Assembly: GCA_000023185.1 (NCBI GenBank)
Contig: CP001622.1
Coordinates: forward strand, 3,224,001 to 3,288,000
DNA: 64,000 nt
Source: Rhizobium leguminosarum bv. trifolii WSM1325
Lineage (GTDB): Bacteria > Pseudomonadota > Alphaproteobacteria > Rhizobiales > Rhizobiaceae
Reading direction: 5' to 3'
The notes below the pieces were generated by a model. It was given only the letters and a program-made list of their open reading frames with translations. It made no database searches and had not been told where the DNA came from. Each line of letters opens with the position of its first letter. The first letter of the stretch is position 1. Positions 63,217-64,000 of the stretch are shown here, in pieces. The position numbers were made by a program, and so were the translations under genes.

Positions 63217-63241
63217 AATATTTCGCACCAGTTGCGATATT
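63217..63241. promoter_or_regulatory. LysR-type dyad between the oxidoreductase and lysR
   Basis: AATATTTCGCA and TGCGATATT flank CCAGT, an imperfect dyad in the divergent control region, 33 bases before the LysR ATG. Such sites bind LysR dimers and allow joint control. Confidence 0.4.
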
Positions 63242-63273
63242 AATTCTCCCAAATGGTTCCAAAGAGGAAACAA

Positions 63274-64000
63274 ATGGAACGGCTGAAGGGTATCTCGATC
63301 TTTGTCGAAGCCGTCGAGGCAGGTGGCTTTTCGGCTGCCGCCGAGCGGCTCCATCTCACGCGTTCGGCGGTCGGCAAGACGATCGCACGTCTGGAGCAGC
63401 GTCTCGGCGTGCGCCTCTTCAACCGCACGACACGCATGCAGAGCCTTACCGAGGAAGGCCGCTTCTTCTACGAGCGCTGCCTGCGGGCGGTCGAGGAAAT
63501 CCGCCTCGGGGAAGCCATGCTGGAATCCGGCCGGCGTGACGTGCGCGGCCGGCTGCGCATCTCGATGCCCGTGCTTTTCGGCCGCCACTGCATCGCGCCG
63601 ACCCTCGCACGCCTGCTCGATGAACATCCGAACCTCGAACTCGACCTTTCCTTCAACGACCGTATCGTCGACCTGCTCGAAGACGGCTTCGATCTTGTCA
63701 TTCGCAACGGGCCGTTGAAGGACAATCCGGATCTGATGGCCCGGGCGATCGCCCGCCAGCGCATGACCGTCTGCGCATCGCCCGCCTATCTGGAAAAACA
63801 TGGCGAGCCGCAAACGGTGTTCGATATTCCGCGGCATGAAGGCATCGTCTACAGGCGGGGCGATGACGACAAGGGTTGGATATTTCCGACTGCGGCCGAT
63901 CCCGGGCGGCGGCTGGTGCCAAAGGCGCGACTGCGGCTCGACGACCTCGCTTCGATTTCCGATGCGGCCGTCGCCGGACGCGGTCTTGCCTGGCTGCCAT
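63274..64000 (+). CDS. LysR-family transcriptional regulator (cut by window end)
   Basis: An open frame of 242 codons running off the right edge. N-terminal LysR helix-turn-helix (VEAVEAGGFSAAAERLHLTR, SAVGKTIARLEQRLG) and the start of the substrate-binding domain (RGRLRISMPVLFGRHCIAPT, LDLSFNDRIVDLLEDGFD). AGAGGAAA lies before ATG 63274; ATG 63253 is an in-frame alternative. It is divergent from the oxidoreductase gene. Confidence 0.9.
   Translation, partial: MERLKGISIFVEAVEAGGFSAAAERLHLTRSAVGKTIARLEQRLGVRLFNRTTRMQSLTEEGRFFYERCLRAVEEIRLGEAMLESGRRDVRGRLRISMPVLFGRHCIAPTLARLLDEHPNLELDLSFNDRIVDLLEDGFDLVIRNGPLKDNPDLMARAIARQRMTVCASPAYLEKHGEPQTVFDIPRHEGIVYRRGDDDKGWIFPTAADPGRRLVPKARLRLDDLASISDAAVAGRGLAWLP

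Overview
The window looks like chromosome of a Rhizobium of the R. leguminosarum / R. etli group. The evidence is: a pss exopolysaccharide (EPS) cluster in the order pssT-pssN-pssO-pssP; the PrsDE secretion system beside its substrates PlyA and RapA2; divergent tonB and hmuPSTUV; a PhyR-NepR-EcfG stress locus; and typical rhizobial intergenic palindromes. No rRNA, tRNA or CRISPR array was seen.

Layout. 1-1.8 kb: the end of an EPS glycosyltransferase gene, then pssD and pssE. 1.9-9.3 kb: an SGNH hydrolase, the type I secretion pair prsE/prsD, the glycanase plyA and the cadherin-like lectin rapA2. 9.4-16.1 kb: the EPS polymerisation and export genes pssT, pssN, pssO and pssP, plus an unrecognised membrane ORF coupled to pssP. 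16.4-20 kb: a transglutaminase-like cysteine peptidase, UDP-glucose dehydrogenase, a phosphatase and a decayed TolC-family remnant. 20-29 kb: KTSC protein, quinone-detoxification pair, ung, mannose-nucleotide genes (noeK, noeJ), an EEP-family protein and a UDP-glucuronate epimerase. 30-35.8 kb: a CecR-type TetR regulator with a YbhGFSR-type exporter. 35.9-43.5 kb: a stress-type surface protein, a doubly broken winged-helix/TPR regulator, an oxidoreductase/ThuA pair, a TetR/SMR efflux pair, a truncated haemoglobin, and a DUF2325/unknown/haem-monooxygenase operon. 43.6-49.8 kb: tonB and the hmuPSTUV haem uptake operon. 49.9-50.7 kb: a DUF883/membrane protein pair. 50.8-52.1 kb: an IS4-family insertion. 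52.4-55.5 kb: the general stress response (GSR) locus. 55.8-58.5 kb: dihydropyrimidine dehydrogenase preT/preA. 58.6-60.4 kb: rtcB/prfH RNA repair. 60.6-64 kb: GlxA-type regulator, rhodanese, quinone-oxidoreductase-like protein and a LysR gene cut by the window end.

How the genes connect. The pss genes build and export acidic EPS; ugd and the epimerase supply UDP-glucuronate and UDP-galacturonate. PrsDE secretes a glycanase and a lectin that act on that EPS. In the stress locus, phosphorylated PhyR captures NepR and frees EcfG. Reading by eye, I found exact GGAAC-N16/17-CGTT elements before phyR, the neighbouring HWE kinase, the DUF883 pair and the DUF1236 gene. A fifth exact copy lies on the minus strand just downstream of the kinase and heads a compact, terminator-ended, C-rich-loop RNA of about 125 nt. 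I consider this the most interesting unexplained element: a GsrN-like stress small RNA candidate.
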